Source of the DNA: an uncultured Pelagibacteraceae bacterium
GTDB taxonomy: Bacteria; Pseudomonadota; Alphaproteobacteria; Pelagibacterales; Pelagibacteraceae
Direction of reading: 5' to 3'
NCBI GenBank assembly: GCA_902524535.1
Contig: CABZDR010000002.1
Coordinates: 1-64,000, forward strand
DNA length: 64,000 bases
A program made the translations under genes and the position numbers. Numbering within the stretch: the first letter of the stretch is position 1; every line of letters begins with the position of its first letter. Under the pieces are notes generated by a model. The model was not told the origin of the DNA. It did no database searches and was given only the letters and a program-made list of their open reading frames with translations. This document shows positions 34,516 through 47,839 of the stretch, piece by piece.

Positions 34516-35225
34516 TATTTCTTCTTTTTATCTGGTGTTTTTTTTGCTTTTTCAGCTAAATCTATTTTCTCTAAAATTGTTAATTTATTTATATTTTTTA
34601 CAGATTTTTTCACAAAAACTTCAGAATTTTTAGAACCTGGTATTGAACCTTTCAAATACAAAAGGGCATTGTCTAAATCTGTTTTAATAATCTCAATGTT
34701 TTGCATAGTTCGAATTTTATCACCCATATGGCCAGCCATTTTTTTTCCTTTAAAAACTTTACCAGGATCTTGTCTTTGACCAGTTGAACCGTGAGATCTA
34801 TGAGAAATTGAAACACCATGAGATGCTCTCAAACCACCAAAATTATGCCTTTTCATCGCTCCAGCAAAACCCTTTCCTATAGTTTTTGATTTAGTATCAA
34901 CAAATTTAACATCTTTAAAAATTTCAAGTCCAAATTCGTTTCCTTCCTTGTAATTTTCAATATTTGAGACCCTATATTCCTTTAGCTTCCTTTTTGCCTC
35001 AGTATTCTTTTTTGCAAAATAACCTTTCATAGACTTTGTAATTTTTGAATTTTTTATTTTTCCATATCCAAGTTGAACAGCTCTGTAGCCTCTTTTTTCA
35101 ACATCAATAATTTGTATAACTCTTGCTTTTTCCATTTTCAGCACTGTAACAGGTACAAGTTGTCCAGTTTTATAAAATTCTCTGGTCATACCAATTTTTT
35201 TTCCTATTAAAGCTATTTCGCTCAT
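34515..35225 (-). CDS. rplC: 50S ribosomal protein L3
   Basis: LIGKKIGMTREFYKTGQLVPVTVLK; KGFAGAMKRHNFGGLRASHGVSISHRSHGSTGQRQDPGKVFKGKKMAGHMG. Confidence 0.98.
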   Translation of the reverse strand: MSEIALIGKKIGMTREFYKTGQLVPVTVLKMEKARVIQIIDVEKRGYRAVQLGYGKIKNSKITKSMKGYFAKKNTEAKRKLKEYRVSNIENYKEGNEFGLEIFKDVKFVDTKSKTIGKGFAGAMKRHNFGGLRASHGVSISHRSHGSTGQRQDPGKVFKGKKMAGHMGDKIRTMQNIEIIKTDLDNALLYLKGSIPGSKNSEVFVKKSVKNINKLTILEKIDLAEKAKKTPDKKKK

Positions 35226-35227
35226 AT

Positions 35228-35536
35228 CTAAATTTTTATCTCCACATCTACACCCGACGCTAAATCTAGTTTCATTAGAGCCTCAACAGTTTGAGGGGTT
35301 GGTTCTATAATATCTATTAACCTTTTATGAGTTCTCGATTCAAATTGTTCTCTACTCTTTTTATCTATATGAGGCGATCTTAATACTGTATACCTTTCGA
35401 TCCTTGTGGGTAAAGGTATGGGTCCTTTTATTGTAGCTCCTGTTCTTTTTACAGTATTTACAATTTCCTCAGTAGATGCATCCAAAATTTTGTTATCGTA
35501 GGCCCTAAGTTTGATTCTAATATTTTGTTTTTCCAT
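35228..35536 (-). CDS. rpsJ: 30S ribosomal protein S10
   Basis: [41 protein letters not shown]. Confidence 0.98.
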   Translation of the reverse strand: MEKQNIRIKLRAYDNKILDASTEEIVNTVKRTGATIKGPIPLPTRIERYTVLRSPHIDKKSREQFESRTHKRLIDIIEPTPQTVEALMKLDLASGVDVEIKI

Positions 35537-35538
35537 TT

Positions 35539-37617
35539 TTATCCTGCGATTTTTTTTGTTACTTCATCCTGTACATTCTGCGGTACTTTTGAATAATGAT
35601 CAAAGAACATAGAATACTGAGCTCTTCCTTGAGACATTGACCTTAAATTGTTAATATATCCAAACATATTTGCTAAAGGAACCATTGCTGTAATTACAGT
35701 CGCATTACCCCTTTGCTCTTGTGTATTGATTTGACCTCTTCTACTATTTAGATCTCCAATTACGTCACCCATATAATCCTCTGGTGTTACAACTTCAACT
35801 CTCATAACAGGTTCTAATAATTTTAGATTACCTTTTGTACATGCTTCTTTAAAACAAGCTCTGCTTGCCAATTCAAAAGCTAAGACACTAGAGTCAACAT
35901 CATGATGGAGTCCGTCTAATATTGTAACTTTATAATCAATCATTGGAAATCCTGCTAAGATCCCTCCATCAGAAACAGTTTCAATTCCTTTTTCAACACC
36001 AGGAATAAATTCTTTTGGTATTGCTCCACCTTTAATCTTACTTTCAACCAATCTGCCTGAGCCAGGCTCTTGAGGTTCGACTAAAAGCTTGACTTTAGCA
36101 AATTGTCCAGCACCTCCACTTTGTTTTTTATGTGTGTATTCTACCTCTGAAGCGTTTTCCAGTGTTTCTCTGTAAGCTACTTGTGGCGCACCTACATTTG
36201 CCTCTACTTTGAATTCTCTTTTCATTCTATCAACAATAATATCTAAATGAAGTTCTCCCATACCCTTTATGATTGTTTGTCCAGACTCCTCATCAGATGT
36301 TACTCTAAATGATGGATCTTCTTTAGCTAATCTACCCAATGCTTCTCCCATTTTTTCTTGGTCTGCTTTTGTCTTAGGTTCTACTGCTATTTCTATTACG
36401 GGATCTGGAAATTCCATTGGTTCAAGTAAAACAGCCTTGTCTTTCTCGCATAATGTATGCCCTGTAATCGTATTTTTTAAACCTGCTAATGCTACAATAT
36501 CACCTGAATTTGCCTCTTTAATATCTTCTCTTGAATTTGCATGCATTAACAACATTCTTCCAACTCTCTCCTCTTTTTCTTTAGAGGAATTGTAAACAGC
36601 TGTTCCTGTCTTAATTGTACCTGAATATATTCTAATAAATGTTAAAGAACCCACAAAAGGATCGTTTGCCACCTTAAAAGCTAAAGCAGAAAATGGTGCA
36701 TTATCATCAAACTTCATTTCTAATTCTTCCTCACCACCTAGCTTTGTTCCTTTAATTGAGCCAATATCTACTGGGCTTGGTAGATAATTCACAACTGCAT
36801 CTAATAACGGCTGCACTCCTTTATTTTTAAAAGCTGATCCTGTTAAAACTGGAACGAAACTAAAGTTTAAAGTGCCTTTTCTTATACACTTAATTAAATC
36901 CTCTTCTTTTATTTCGTCACCATTTAAATATGCTTCCATTAATTTTTCATCTTGTTCGACTGCTAACTCAACTAATTCAGTTCTATATTTTTGAGTAATT
37001 TCTTTTAAATCTTCTGGGATTTCTTTATATTCCCATTCAGCTCCTAAAGCTTCATTTTTCCAAACTTGCGCTTTCATTTTAACTAAATCTACAACTCCTG
37101 ACAGTGAAGCCTCAATTCCAATTGGAACTTGTAAAACTAATGGATTGGCGCCTAATCTATCTCTAATCATATCTACACATCTAAAGAAATCGGCCCCAGT
37201 TCTATCTAATTTGTTTACGAAGCAAATTCTTGGTACTTTATATTTATCAGCTTGTCTCCATACTGTTTCCGATTGCGGTTCAACACCCGCTACGCCATCA
37301 AAAACAGCTATAGCTCCATCTAAAACTTTTAAAGATCGTTCAACTTCGATTGTAAAATCTACGTGACCAGGTGTATCTATTATATTTATCCTGTGATCTT
37401 GCCAAAAACATGTTGTTGCAGCTGATGTAATAGTAATTCCTCTCTCTTGCTCCTGCTCCATCCAATCCATAGTTGCAGCACCATCATGAACTTCGCCTAT
37501 TTTATGGCTTTTACCTGTATAATATAGAACTCTCTCAGTAGTGGTTGTTTTACCAGCATCTATGTGTGCCATGATACCAATATTTCTATATTTATCTAAA
37601 GTATGTGTTCTAGCCAT
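35539..37617 (-). CDS. fusA: Elongation factor G
   Basis: [60 protein letters not shown]. Confidence 0.98.
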   Translation of the reverse strand: MARTHTLDKYRNIGIMAHIDAGKTTTTERVLYYTGKSHKIGEVHDGAATMDWMEQEQERGITITSAATTCFWQDHRINIIDTPGHVDFTIEVERSLKVLDGAIAVFDGVAGVEPQSETVWRQADKYKVPRICFVNKLDRTGADFFRCVDMIRDRLGANPLVLQVPIGIEASLSGVVDLVKMKAQVWKNEALGAEWEYKEIPEDLKEITQKYRTELVELAVEQDEKLMEAYLNGDEIKEEDLIKCIRKGTLNFSFVPVLTGSAFKNKGVQPLLDAVVNYLPSPVDIGSIKGTKLGGEEELEMKFDDNAPFSALAFKVANDPFVGSLTFIRIYSGTIKTGTAVYNSSKEKEERVGRMLLMHANSREDIKEANSGDIVALAGLKNTITGHTLCEKDKAVLLEPMEFPDPVIEIAVEPKTKADQEKMGEALGRLAKEDPSFRVTSDEESGQTIIKGMGELHLDIIVDRMKREFKVEANVGAPQVAYRETLENASEVEYTHKKQSGGAGQFAKVKLLVEPQEPGSGRLVESKIKGGAIPKEFIPGVEKGIETVSDGGILAGFPMIDYKVTILDGLHHDVDSSVLAFELASRACFKEACTKGNLKLLEPVMRVEVVTPEDYMGDVIGDLNSRRGQINTQEQRGNATVITAMVPLANMFGYINNLRSMSQGRAQYSMFFDHYSKVPQNVQDEVTKKIAG

Positions 37618-37623
37618 AATTTT

Positions 37624-38094
37624 TTACCATCTAAAATGTGCAAAAGCTTTATTAGACTCTGCCATTTTATGCACATCTTCTCTTTTTTTTACTGCAGAGC
37701 CTTTTTTTTCATATGCATCATAAAGCTCGTTAAAAATTTTATCGGACATGTGTTTGTCTTTTCTTTTTCTTGCAGAGTCCACTAGCCATCTAATTGCTAA
37801 CGCTTGAGCTCTTTTACTCTTTACTTCTACTGGTACCTGATAAGTTGCACCACCGACTCTTCTAGATCTTACCTCAACTGTTGGTTTTATATTATTTATT
37901 GCCTCGTTAAATATATTTATAGGCTCATCTTTTGTTTTAGTTTTAATCTTATCAATTGCATCATATACAATTTTTTCAGCAATACCTCTTTTACCATCAT
38001 ACATTATGTTATTTATTAATTTTGGAATAATTGTTGATTTAAACTTAGGATCAGGAACAATATTTTTTTTAGGTTGAGTTTTTTTTCTAGACAT
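37624..38094 (-). CDS. rpsG: 30S ribosomal protein S7
   Basis: NNIMYDGKRGIAEKIVYDAIDKI...EVRSRRVGGATYQVPVEV...HFRW. Confidence 0.98.
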   Translation of the reverse strand: MSRKKTQPKKNIVPDPKFKSTIIPKLINNIMYDGKRGIAEKIVYDAIDKIKTKTKDEPINIFNEAINNIKPTVEVRSRRVGGATYQVPVEVKSKRAQALAIRWLVDSARKRKDKHMSDKIFNELYDAYEKKGSAVKKREDVHKMAESNKAFAHFRW

Positions 38095-38096
38095 TT

Positions 38097-38468
38097 TTAT
38101 TTACCTTTTTTTGTTCCGTAAAGAGATCTTCTTTTTTTTCTATTAGCAACTCCTTGAGTGTCTAAGTTACCCCTTAAGATATGGTATCTAACTCCAGGTA
38201 AATCTTTTACTCGACCACCTCTTATTAGTACGACTGAGTGCTCTTGTAAATTATGACCTTCTCCAGGAATATAAGCAGTAACTTCAAAACCATTGGATAA
38301 TCGCACTCGCGCAACTTTTCTTAAAGCTGAGTTAGGTTTTTTTGGTGTAGTTGTATAAACTTTCACACAAACACCTCTTTTTAAAGGTTGTTTTTGAAGA
38401 GCTGGAACTTTATTCCTATTTATTTGCTTAACTCTTTTTTTTCTTAACAATTGATTAATTGTTGGCAT
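38097..38468 (-). CDS. rpsL: 30S ribosomal protein S12
   Basis: [12 protein letters not shown]...[72 protein letters not shown]. Confidence 0.99.
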   Translation of the reverse strand: MPTINQLLRKKRVKQINRNKVPALQKQPLKRGVCVKVYTTTPKKPNSALRKVARVRLSNGFEVTAYIPGEGHNLQEHSVVLIRGGRVKDLPGVRYHILRGNLDTQGVANRKKRRSLYGTKKGK

Positions 38469-38502
38469 AATTAATTTTCTATTTATTTAAAATTTTTGAA
38501 TG

Positions 38503-38551
38503 AAATAACTGACAGGTTATTTGTGGCAGCGTTTAGTACAAAAAAGCACTA
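38503..38551 (-). promoter_or_regulatory. Two potential stem-loops in the rpoC-rpsL intergenic region (candidate rpsL leader structure)
   Basis: Perfect 7-bp inverted repeat AAATAAC-tgacag-GTTATTT (38503-38522) and a 6-bp stem with oligo-U loop, UAGUGC-UUUUUU-GUACUA in minus-strand RNA (38534-38551). Read by eye, no folding run. Confidence 0.4.
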
Positions 38552-38630
38552 CATTCCAACCAAAAACATCGCCAAATTACTTATTAATAAGTTTTTGTCA
38601 AACTAAAACTACTAATTTTAGCTGTTTTTT

Positions 38631-41600
38631 TTATTGATTTGCTTGGGAATCTGAGGGTTCAATTTTTTCTTGCTCTGACAAGAATTTATTATCATCCTCA
38701 ATAGCCTTTTTATTCCAATTATTCTTGATATTTCCAGTCCCCGCAGGTACCAGTCTACCAACAATAACATTTTCTTTCAGACCATTTAAAGGATCTATTT
38801 TTCCTTTTATTGCCGCATCCGTTAAAACCCTAGTGGTTTCTTGAAAAGAAGCTGCTGAAATAAATGACTCAGTTTGTAATGAAGCTTTAGTAATCCCCAT
38901 TAACACTCTTTCAGCTGTTGCTGGAGTTTTACCCTCGGACTTTAATTTTTCATTATTTGTATCAAATTTAATTCTATCAACTATTTCACCAGGTAAATAA
39001 CTTGAGTCTCCTGTCGTTTTTACCTCAACTTTTTTTAACATCTGTCTTAAAATCGTTTCAATATGTTTATCATTAATAATTACTCCTTGTAATCTGTAAA
39101 CTTCTTGAACCTGATTAACAAAGTATTCAGTCAAATCTTTAATACCCATAATACGCAAAATATCATGTGGTAGTGGTTGTCCATCTAGAAGATATTCACC
39201 TTTTTTGATATTTTCTCCTTGGTTAAAATTTATATGTTTGCCTTTAGGAATTAAATAATTTGATGGTTCAGCTCCATCAGTTGGAACAATTGAAACTCTT
39301 TGTTTTCCCCTAACTTCTTTTCCAAAAACTACTTGACCATCATTTTCTGCAATTATAGCACTATCTTTAGCTTTTCTCGCCTCAAATAGTTCTGCAACTC
39401 TTGGTAATCCACCTGTGATATCCTTAGTTTTAGTTGTCTCTTTAGGTAACCGAGCAATTACATCTCCAGCTGAAACTTTTTGTCCATCTTTAACAGATAA
39501 AATTGAGTCTGGAACTAAATAGTATCTTGCTTCATTATCATCAGCTTTTTTGATTACATTGCCTTTTTCATCTCTTAAAGTTATTCTGGGTTTTAAATCA
39601 GAACTTTTTGATTGTGATCTCCAATCAATAACTGATTTGGAGGAAATACCTGTTGCATCATCTGTTGTTTCTTGTATCGAAACCCCATCAATTAAATCCA
39701 CAAAGCCTGCTATACCGCTTTTTTCAGCAATTACTGGTGTTGTGTAAGGATCCCATTCACAAATTTTTGTATTAGCTTTTATCTTATCGCCATTATTAAA
39801 AAATAATCTTGAACCATAAGCTACTTTATAAACTGCGATCTGAACTCCATTATCGTCCTCTATTGAAAGTTGAGTATTTCTTCCCATAACAATTAAATTT
39901 TTCTTAGAGTCTTCTAAAATATTCGAGTTGATAATTCTTAGAGTACCTTCTCCTTTACTTATAATTTGAGAGTCTTGTTTAACTGAAGCTGTTCCTCCTA
40001 CGTGAAAAGTTCTCATTGTTAACTGTGTTCCGGGTTCTCCAATAGATTGTGCAGAAATCATTCCGATTGCCTCACCCACATGAACCATTTGTCCTCTGGA
40101 CAAATCTCTTCCATATGAGGTGGCACAAACACCCTCTTTAGATCCACAAGTCATAACAGAATAAACTTTGACAGATTTTATTCCAGCAGCATCAATCTTA
40201 TCACATCCGGCTTCATCGATCATTGTTGATTTTTTAATTATAACTTCACCAGTGATAGGATGTTTCACTTCATTAAAAGTAACTCTTCCTAAAGCTCTTT
40301 CTGATAAACTTACTACAACATTACCACCTTCTAAAATTTCTGAAAGTTCAATAAACCCTGGATTTTTACAATCACATTCTTTTTTAGTAACAGTTAAATC
40401 TTGAGCGACATCGCAAAGCCTTCTTGTTAAATAACCTGAACTAGCGGTTTTTAAAGCTGTATCTGCTAATCCTTTTCTAGCTCCATGAGTAGAGTTAAAA
40501 TATTCTAGAGCAGTTAATCCCTCCTTAAAATTTGAAGTAATCGGACTTTCAATAATTTCTCCTGATGGTTTAGCAATCAAACCTCTCATTCCTGCTAATT
40601 GTTTCATCTGTGCCGCAGAGCCTCTAGCACCGCTATCAGCCATCATAAATACTGAGTTTATCTTGAGGCCATCGGATGTCTTCTCTGTTGCTGAAATACC
40701 TTTCATCATTTCTGAAGCTACCTGATCAGTACATTTTGACCATGCATCTACAACTTTATTGTATTTTTCTCCTCTTGTTATAAGTCCCTCGGAATATTGA
40801 GTTTCGTAGTCGGCTATGAGTTTTTTTGTATCATCAATAAGTTTGTTTTTACTCTCTGGAATAACTAAATCATCTTTTCCGAAAGAAATTCCTGCTTTAA
40901 AAGCATGTTTAAATCCTAAATCTTTAAGTTTATCACAAAATATTACAGTCGTTTTTTGTCCACAAAATCTAAAGACAATATCAATAATTTCTGAGACAGT
41001 TTTCTTTGGAAGTAGTCTATCGATTAAAGAAAATTTAATATTAAAATTTTTAGGTAACAAATTAGCTAATAAAAATCTTCCTGCTGTTGAGGTGTATTTT
41101 TCAAATTTTTTGTTACCATTATTATCGACTGTTTCAAACCTAGAAATAATTGTGCTATGAACTTTTATTTCACCAGATGATAAAGCAAACTCAATTTGAT
41201 CAGCGTCTACAAAATATCCTGCTGGTTTGTCTGTAAGTGGTTCTTGGGATAAATAGTAAATCCCTAAGATCATATCCTGACTTGGTACAATAATTGGCTT
41301 ACCGTTGGATGGAGATAAGATATTATTTGTTGATAACATTAAAATTCTTGCTTCCAACTGTGCTTCTAAACTTAAAGGAACATGAACCGCCATTTGGTCA
41401 CCATCAAAGTCAGCATTAAATGCTGCACAAGTGAGCGGATGTAGTTCAATTGCATCACCTTCAATTAATTTAGGTTCAAACGCTTGAACTCCGAGTCTAT
41501 GAAGTGTAGGCGCCCTGTTTAACAACACAGGATGTTCTCTTACAATTAATTCTAAAGCATCCCAAACAGCATTGGTCTCTTTCTCAACAAGTTTTTTAGC

Positions 41601-42800
41601 TTGTTTAATTGTTGAAGCTAATCCTAATTTGTTAAGTCTTGCATATAAAAAAGGTTTAAATAACTCTAGCGCCATCTTTTTTGGCAATCCACATTCATGT
41701 AATTTTAGATCTGGACCAACAACGATTACAGATCGACCAGAATAATCAACTCTTTTACCTAATAAATTTTGTCTAAATCTTCCCTGTTTTCCTTTTAACA
41801 TCTCAGCCAAAGATTTTAACGGTCTCTTTCCAGTCCCTGTTATCACTCTTCCACGTCTTCCATTATCAAATAACGCATCAACCGACTCTTGAAGCATACG
41901 CTTTTCATTTCTTACAATTATATCTGGAGCCTTAAGATCCATTAATCTTTTGAGGCGATTATTTCTATTTATAACTCTTCTATATAGATCGTTAAGATCT
42001 GATGTAGCAAATCTTCCACCATCTAGTGGAACTAAAGGTCTTAATTCAGGAGGAATTACCGGCACAACAGTCATAATCATCCATTCTGGTTTTTGACCAG
42101 TTTCAATAAATGACTCGATTAATTTTAATCTTTTGATTGCTCTTTCTTCGTTAACTTTTGATTTTGTTTCTTTAATATAGCTTACTAAATTTTTTCTCTC
42201 TAATTCTAAATCTAAAGATTTTAGCATTTCTAAAACTGCTTCAGCTCCAATACCTGCCGAAAATGCTTCTTCACCAAATTCATCTTGATATTTAGCAAGT
42301 TCTTCTTCATTTAGTAGTTGATTTTTCTTTAAACCAGTTAATCCTGGTTCAATCACAATAAAATTTTCGAAATATAAAACTCGTTCAACCTCTTTTAGCT
42401 TCATATCAACAGCTAACGCTATTCTACTAGGTAATGATTTTAGAAACCAAATGTGAGCAACTGGTGTAGCTAAATTAATATGACCCATTCTTTCTCTTCT
42501 CACATTAGACTTAGTGACTTCGACACCACATTTCTCACATATGATTCCTCTAAACTTCATTCTTTTGTACTTTCCACATAGACATTCATAATCTTTGATT
42601 GGACCAAATATTCTTGAGCAAAATAGACCGTCTTTCTCTGGTCTAAAAGTTCTGTAGTTAATTGTTTCTGGTTTTTTTATTTCTCCATAAGTCCAAGATT
42701 TTATTTTTTCGGGACTTGCTAAAGATATTTTAATACTATTAAAATTTTGTGCTTCTGAGATTTCTGAATTTTTAAATAAATCTGTTAATTCCTTTTTCAT
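38631..42800 (-). CDS. rpoC: RNA polymerase beta' subunit
   Basis: [28 protein letters not shown]; Zn ribbon [23 protein letters not shown]. Confidence 0.99.
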   Translation of the reverse strand: MKKELTDLFKNSEISEAQNFNSIKISLASPEKIKSWTYGEIKKPETINYRTFRPEKDGLFCSRIFGPIKDYECLCGKYKRMKFRGIICEKCGVEVTKSNVRRERMGHINLATPVAHIWFLKSLPSRIALAVDMKLKEVERVLYFENFIVIEPGLTGLKKNQLLNEEELAKYQDEFGEEAFSAGIGAEAVLEMLKSLDLELERKNLVSYIKETKSKVNEERAIKRLKLIESFIETGQKPEWMIMTVVPVIPPELRPLVPLDGGRFATSDLNDLYRRVINRNNRLKRLMDLKAPDIIVRNEKRMLQESVDALFDNGRRGRVITGTGKRPLKSLAEMLKGKQGRFRQNLLGKRVDYSGRSVIVVGPDLKLHECGLPKKMALELFKPFLYARLNKLGLASTIKQAKKLVEKETNAVWDALELIVREHPVLLNRAPTLHRLGVQAFEPKLIEGDAIELHPLTCAAFNADFDGDQMAVHVPLSLEAQLEARILMLSTNNILSPSNGKPIIVPSQDMILGIYYLSQEPLTDKPAGYFVDADQIEFALSSGEIKVHSTIISRFETVDNNGNKKFEKYTSTAGRFLLANLLPKNFNIKFSLIDRLLPKKTVSEIIDIVFRFCGQKTTVIFCDKLKDLGFKHAFKAGISFGKDDLVIPESKNKLIDDTKKLIADYETQYSEGLITRGEKYNKVVDAWSKCTDQVASEMMKGISATEKTSDGLKINSVFMMADSGARGSAAQMKQLAGMRGLIAKPSGEIIESPITSNFKEGLTALEYFNSTHGARKGLADTALKTASSGYLTRRLCDVAQDLTVTKKECDCKNPGFIELSEILEGGNVVVSLSERALGRVTFNEVKHPITGEVIIKKSTMIDEAGCDKIDAAGIKSVKVYSVMTCGSKEGVCATSYGRDLSRGQMVHVGEAIGMISAQSIGEPGTQLTMRTFHVGGTASVKQDSQIISKGEGTLRIINSNILEDSKKNLIVMGRNTQLSIEDDNGVQIAVYKVAYGSRLFFNNGDKIKANTKICEWDPYTTPVIAEKSGIAGFVDLIDGVSIQETTDDATGISSKSVIDWRSQSKSSDLKPRITLRDEKGNVIKKADDNEARYYLVPDSILSVKDGQKVSAGDVIARLPKETTKTKDITGGLPRVAELFEARKAKDSAIIAENDGQVVFGKEVRGKQRVSIVPTDGAEPSNYLIPKGKHINFNQGENIKKGEYLLDGQPLPHDILRIMGIKDLTEYFVNQVQEVYRLQGVIINDKHIETILRQMLKKVEVKTTGDSSYLPGEIVDRIKFDTNNEKLKSEGKTPATAERVLMGITKASLQTESFISAASFQETTRVLTDAAIKGKIDPLNGLKENVIVGRLVPAGTGNIKNNWNKKAIEDDNKFLSEQEKIEPSDSQANQ

Positions 42801-45800
42801 TAGTTTAGTTCCACATTCAATGCTAGTGATTTTATTTCTTTTACTAAAACGTTAAATGATTCAGGTATACCTGACTCAAAATTTTCTTCACCTTTAACGA
42901 TTGTCTCATAGACTTTTACTCTTCCTGCAACGTCATCAGATTTTACTGTTAAAATCTCTTGTAATGTATAAGATGCACCATAGGCTTCGAGAGCCCATAC
43001 TTCCATTTCTCCAAATCTTTGTCCTCCCAATTGTGCTTTCCCACCTAAAGGTTGTTGAGTTACTAAACTGTATGGACCGGTTGATCTAGCATGAATCTTA
43101 TCTTCGACCAAGTGATGTAACTTTAACATATAAATTATTCCGACTGTAACTGGTCTGTCAAATTTTTCTCCTGTTCTTCCATCCCAAAGATATGTTTGAC
43201 CTGAGCCTGGAAGATTTGCTAGTTCTAGCATATCAGTCACATTTTTTTCTTTGGCACCATCAAAAACAGGTGTTGATATCGCTACACCATTTTGAAGATT
43301 TTCACACAAGTCCTTAAATTCTGTCTTACTTAACTTTTCTACTTTTTCGTTATAAATCTCATCACCATAAACAGATTTTAAAAATTTTGAAATTTTTTCA
43401 GTTTTTTCTATTTTTTTCTGATTTTCATTTACTAACCTTTTTATTTCCTCACCAAATTCTTTACAAGCCCATCCTAAGTGTGTTTCTAAAATTTGACCAA
43501 CATTCATTCTACTTGGGACACCAAGAGGATTGAGTACTATATCTACAGGTCTACCATCTTCTCTGTATGGCATATCTTCTACTGGAACTATCTTACTGAC
43601 TACACCCTTATTACCATGTCTGCCTGACATTTTATCACCTGGTCTTAACCTTCTTTTAATTGCAACAAAAACTTTTACCATTTTCATTACACTTGGAAGT
43701 AGATCGTCTCCACTTCTAATCTTTAAAACTTTATCTTCGAATCTTTCGGTAATATCTTGTTTTGCGTGAGTGTACTGTTCTTTTAATTGCGCTAACGTCG
43801 ACTCATGATTTGTATTTCCATTCGTGATCTTAAAGATATCATTTATACCTAAATTATTAATTACATCTAAATTTAGTTCTGTTCCTTGGTCTAAATCTTT
43901 TAATTTTTTACTTAATTTAGAACCAGATAAAATTTGCGATGCTCGCTGTTTAATGCTTCTTTCTAAAATTTCCTCCTCGACAATTTTGTCTTGCTGTACT
44001 TGATCTATCTCAGCTCTTTCTATTGTTATTGATCTTTCGTCCTTTTCAATTCCATGTCTATTAAAAACTCTTACATCTACAACAGTTCCACTGCTTCCTC
44101 TTGACATTCTTAAAGATGTATCCGTCACATCAATAGCTTTTTCTCCAAAAATAGATCTCAAAAGTTTTTCTTCAGGTCCAGAGGCAGAATCTCCTTTAGG
44201 AGTCACTTTTCCAACTAATATATCTCCTGCATTAACTTCTGCTCCAATGTAAACAACGCCAGATTCATCAAGATTTTTTAATGCTTCCTCATTTACGTTT
44301 GGTATATCTCGTGTAATTTCTTCTTCACCCAATTTCGTGTCTCTAGCCATAATTTCATATTCAACTATATGAACAGAAGTGAAAACATCATCTGTTACGC
44401 ATCTTTCAGAAATTAGAATAGAGTCTTCAAAATTATATCCTTGCCACGGCATAAACGCTACAGTAACATTCTTACCAAGAGCTAACTCACCTAGTTTTGT
44501 TGATGGTCCATCGGCTATTATATCGCCAACTTTAACTTTATCACCCACCCTGACTAAAGGTCTTTGGTTAATGCATGTATTTTGGTTTGACCTTTTAAAT
44601 TTTTGCAGATTGTAAATATCAACACCTGATTTACTAAAATCTGTCTCTTCAGTTGCCTTGATTACAATCCTTTTACCATCGATTTTATCTACAACACCCT
44701 CTCTCTTCGCAACTATCGTTACACCAGAGTCTAAAGCAACATCGCTCTCTATTCCTGTACCAACTAATGGTGATTCCGGTTTTAATAAAGGCACCGCTTG
44801 TCTCATCATGTTAGAACCCATTAAAGCTCTGTTTGCATCATCATTCTCTAAAAATGGTATTAATGAAGCAGCCACTGAAACTAATTGTTTTGGTGAAACA
44901 TCTATGTAATCAATAGTTTCAGGTTTAGATAATAAAAAATTTAAATTTTGACGGCAGGAAACAAGTTCCTCTACTATTTTTCCATTTTTATCAAGTTTTG
45001 TATTGGCTTGAGCAATAGTATATTTTGTTTCTTCCATTGCTGATAAATATTCTACCTTATTTTGAACAACACCATCTTTTACTCTCTTATATGGACTTTC
45101 TATGAATCCATACTTATTAATTTTTGCATAAGTTGATAAACTATTGATCAGTCCAATATTTGGGCCTTCAGGAGTCTCAATCGGGCAAATTCTACCATAA
45201 TGTGTTGGATGCACATCTCTTACCTCAAAACCAGCTCTCTCTCTTGTTAATCCACCCGGACCTAATGCTGAAACTCTTCTTTTGTGTGTGATTTCAGATA
45301 AAGGATTAGTTTGGTCCATGAATTGAGATAATTGTGAACTTGCGAAAAAATCTTTCAATGAAACAGTTAAAGGTTTTGCATTTATTAAATCTTGAGGCAT
45401 AGCTGACTCTACATCTAAAGTTGTCATTTTTTCTTTTATAGCTCTTTCCATCCTGTAAACACCGATCCGTGCCTGATTTTCAACAAGTTCACCTACAGAT
45501 CTAACTCTTCGATTACCCAGATGGTCAATATCGTCAACTTCATCTTTACCATCTCTTAGATCTAACATCTTGTGGATAATTGAGATTATATCATCATTTC
45601 TAAGAATCGTAATCTTATCTGAACACTCTAAATTTAATCTTGAATTCATTTTGACTCTACCAACGTCAGAAAGGTCATATCTATCTGAACTAAAAAATAA
45701 GTTATTAAAAATTTGAGTTGCTATTTCCATTGTTGGTGGTTCACCTGGTCTTAACATTTTATAAATTTCTGTAATTGCTTCATCTTTATTATTATTTTTA

Positions 45801-46888
45801 TCATTTAAAATAGTATTCAGTAAATATGGCCCTTTATTAATTGAGTTAGTTATTGAAATTTTGATCTTATTTATATTCGCATCTAAAATCTTTTGAATTA
45901 TTGTATCATTAAGTTCAGTACCTATTTCAAAAGTTCCACCCTCTTCCTCGCTTACTTTTATATCTTTATGTAAGTATTTACCTAGTAAAGAGTCTTGGGA
46001 AACTAGTATATCTCTCAACCCATCATTAGCTAATTTTTTTGCATTAAGAAAATTTATTTTATCTCCAGAATTTATTACAACTTTACCAGTTTTGGCATCG
46101 ATAACCTCCTCAGAAAAGTTTTTTGTTTTATAATTATCTGGATTAAATTTGGTTTTCCATTTATTTGTGTTTTTGTCGTATGTGTAATCTTCACTCTCAT
46201 AAAATTCATTTGCTATTTCAGTTTTTGTATAACCAAGAGCCAATAACAAAGTAGATGCTAAAATCTTCTTTTTTCTATCTATTTTAAAATACAAAAAATC
46301 CTTAACATCAAACTCAAAATCAAGCCATGAACCTCTATTTGGGATTACTCTACAATTAAATAAAAGTTTCCCGCTTGCATGAGTTTTGCCCTTATCGTGA
46401 TCAAAAAATACTCCTGGACTTCTATGCATTTGGTTTACTACAACCCTTTGAACACCGTTAGTGATAAATGTTCCACTATTTGTCATCATCGGTACATCAC
46501 CCATGTAAACTTCCTGTTCTTTAGCCGATAAAATATCTTTTGTATTATTTTCTTGATCTATTTCATAAACTACTAATCTGAGAGTACATTTTAGAGCTGA
46601 GGAGTATGTTAAACCTCTAGCAATACACTCCTCAACATCAAATTTAGGCTTTTCTAATCTATAAGAAACATATTCGAGAGTAGCTTTATCATTTAAATCT
46701 TCTATAGGAAAAATACTTTTAAAAACTCTATCAAAACCCTTGGTAAGATTATTTTCTTGAATACTTAGCTCTGTAAGTTCCTTATATGAATTTTTTTGAA
46801 CTTCTATCAGATTTGGTATTGATAAACCTTCTTTTAATTTGCCAAAACTCTTTCTTATATTTTTTTTTTCAGTAAAAGATAATTGCAT
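42800..46888 (-). CDS. rpoB: RNA polymerase beta subunit
   Basis: [65 protein letters not shown]. Confidence 0.99.
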   Translation of the reverse strand: MQLSFTEKKNIRKSFGKLKEGLSIPNLIEVQKNSYKELTELSIQENNLTKGFDRVFKSIFPIEDLNDKATLEYVSYRLEKPKFDVEECIARGLTYSSALKCTLRLVVYEIDQENNTKDILSAKEQEVYMGDVPMMTNSGTFITNGVQRVVVNQMHRSPGVFFDHDKGKTHASGKLLFNCRVIPNRGSWLDFEFDVKDFLYFKIDRKKKILASTLLLALGYTKTEIANEFYESEDYTYDKNTNKWKTKFNPDNYKTKNFSEEVIDAKTGKVVINSGDKINFLNAKKLANDGLRDILVSQDSLLGKYLHKDIKVSEEEGGTFEIGTELNDTIIQKILDANINKIKISITNSINKGPYLLNTILNDKNNNKDEAITEIYKMLRPGEPPTMEIATQIFNNLFFSSDRYDLSDVGRVKMNSRLNLECSDKITILRNDDIISIIHKMLDLRDGKDEVDDIDHLGNRRVRSVGELVENQARIGVYRMERAIKEKMTTLDVESAMPQDLINAKPLTVSLKDFFASSQLSQFMDQTNPLSEITHKRRVSALGPGGLTRERAGFEVRDVHPTHYGRICPIETPEGPNIGLINSLSTYAKINKYGFIESPYKRVKDGVVQNKVEYLSAMEETKYTIAQANTKLDKNGKIVEELVSCRQNLNFLLSKPETIDYIDVSPKQLVSVAASLIPFLENDDANRALMGSNMMRQAVPLLKPESPLVGTGIESDVALDSGVTIVAKREGVVDKIDGKRIVIKATEETDFSKSGVDIYNLQKFKRSNQNTCINQRPLVRVGDKVKVGDIIADGPSTKLGELALGKNVTVAFMPWQGYNFEDSILISERCVTDDVFTSVHIVEYEIMARDTKLGEEEITRDIPNVNEEALKNLDESGVVYIGAEVNAGDILVGKVTPKGDSASGPEEKLLRSIFGEKAIDVTDTSLRMSRGSSGTVVDVRVFNRHGIEKDERSITIERAEIDQVQQDKIVEEEILERSIKQRASQILSGSKLSKKLKDLDQGTELNLDVINNLGINDIFKITNGNTNHESTLAQLKEQYTHAKQDITERFEDKVLKIRSGDDLLPSVMKMVKVFVAIKRRLRPGDKMSGRHGNKGVVSKIVPVEDMPYREDGRPVDIVLNPLGVPSRMNVGQILETHLGWACKEFGEEIKRLVNENQKKIEKTEKISKFLKSVYGDEIYNEKVEKLSKTEFKDLCENLQNGVAISTPVFDGAKEKNVTDMLELANLPGSGQTYLWDGRTGEKFDRPVTVGIIYMLKLHHLVEDKIHARSTGPYSLVTQQPLGGKAQLGGQRFGEMEVWALEAYGASYTLQEILTVKSDDVAGRVKVYETIVKGEENFESGIPESFNVLVKEIKSLALNVELN

Positions 46889-46944
46889 CTATTTATTGAA
46901 GTACTGATATAAAATAACCAGCACTTAATTAATTCCTTGTTAAT

Positions 46945-47310
46945 TTACTTAAGTTCTACTTTTGCGCCTGCAGCTTCCAACTTAGCTTTAATTTCCTCTG
47001 CCTCTTTTTTTGGCACACCTGCTTTAACTTCTTTGGGTGCTCCCTCTACTAAATCTTTAGCTTCTTTTAATCCAAGAGAAGTAGCTGCTCTCACTTCTTT
47101 AATTACATTAATTTTTTTATCTCCTGCAGAAACAAGCATAATTGAAAAATCATCTTTATCTTCTGCTGCTGCTGCTGCACCTGCTGCTGCCGGAGCTGCT
47201 GCTGCCATAGGGGTAACTCCCCATTTTTCCTCTAATTGTTTTGATAAGTCTGCTGCTTCTGCAACAGTCAGTTTTGATAAATCGTCTATTATTTTATTTA
47301 AATCAGGCAT
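46945..47310 (-). CDS. rplL: 50S ribosomal protein L7/L12
   Basis: Ala-rich hinge [50 protein letters not shown]. Confidence 0.98.
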   Translation of the reverse strand: MPDLNKIIDDLSKLTVAEAADLSKQLEEKWGVTPMAAAAPAAAGAAAAAEDKDDFSIMLVSAGDKKINVIKEVRAATSLGLKEAKDLVEGAPKEVKAGVPKKEAEEIKAKLEAAGAKVELK

Positions 47311-47313
47311 TTT

Positions 47314-47832
47314 CTACTCTTTAGGTTTAGTTTCAGAATTTTCTGTCGGTAAATTACTCATTTTTTCTGATCGTGCAAGCAAAATACTCACTATTTTTGA
47401 CGCTGAAGCATTAAGAATTCCAATGATTTTTGCTCTAGCCTCATCTAATGTTGGTAAATTTGCTACATTTTGAACTCCTTCTTGATCTAAAATTTCATTT
47501 TCCATAATTCCACCGATCAACTTCAAATTTTGGTTATCTTTCGCAAAATTAGAGATAATTCTTGCAGACATTATTGCGTCTTCACTAAAAGCAACAGCTG
47601 TTGGACCATTAAACAAATTGGATAAGTCTTTACATCGTGTTTTTTCTAAAGCTAACTTTGTAATTCTGTTTTTAGTTATTTTGAAAACTATACCATGTTC
47701 TCTCATTTTAGATCTTAATTCATCTAATTGTGGCATTGTCAAACCCTGGTAATGTGTAACCATTACAGCTTTACTGTTTTCAAATTGATTAGTCATTTCA
47801 GTAATATAATTTTTCTTTTGTTCTTTATTCAT
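47314..47832 (-). CDS. rplJ: 50S ribosomal protein L10
   Basis: VMVTHYQGLTMPQLDELRSKMREHGIVFKITKNRITKLALE. Confidence 0.96.
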   Translation of the reverse strand: MNKEQKKNYITEMTNQFENSKAVMVTHYQGLTMPQLDELRSKMREHGIVFKITKNRITKLALEKTRCKDLSNLFNGPTAVAFSEDAIMSARIISNFAKDNQNLKLIGGIMENEILDQEGVQNVANLPTLDEARAKIIGILNASASKIVSILLARSEKMSNLPTENSETKPKE

Positions 47833-47839
47833 CATAAAA

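Noticed and set aside
36269-36595. 108-aa plus-strand ORF within fusA
   Set aside because: Antisense shadow ORF; no recognisable family.
38631-46888. Many 60-114 aa plus-strand ORFs inside rpoB and rpoC
   Set aside because: Antisense shadow ORFs of strongly conserved genes; no start or family signals.
46937-47473. 178-aa plus-strand ORF with Ala/Ser-rich translation
   Set aside because: Antisense to rplL and rplJ; open frame is a by-product of the Ala-rich hinge codons.
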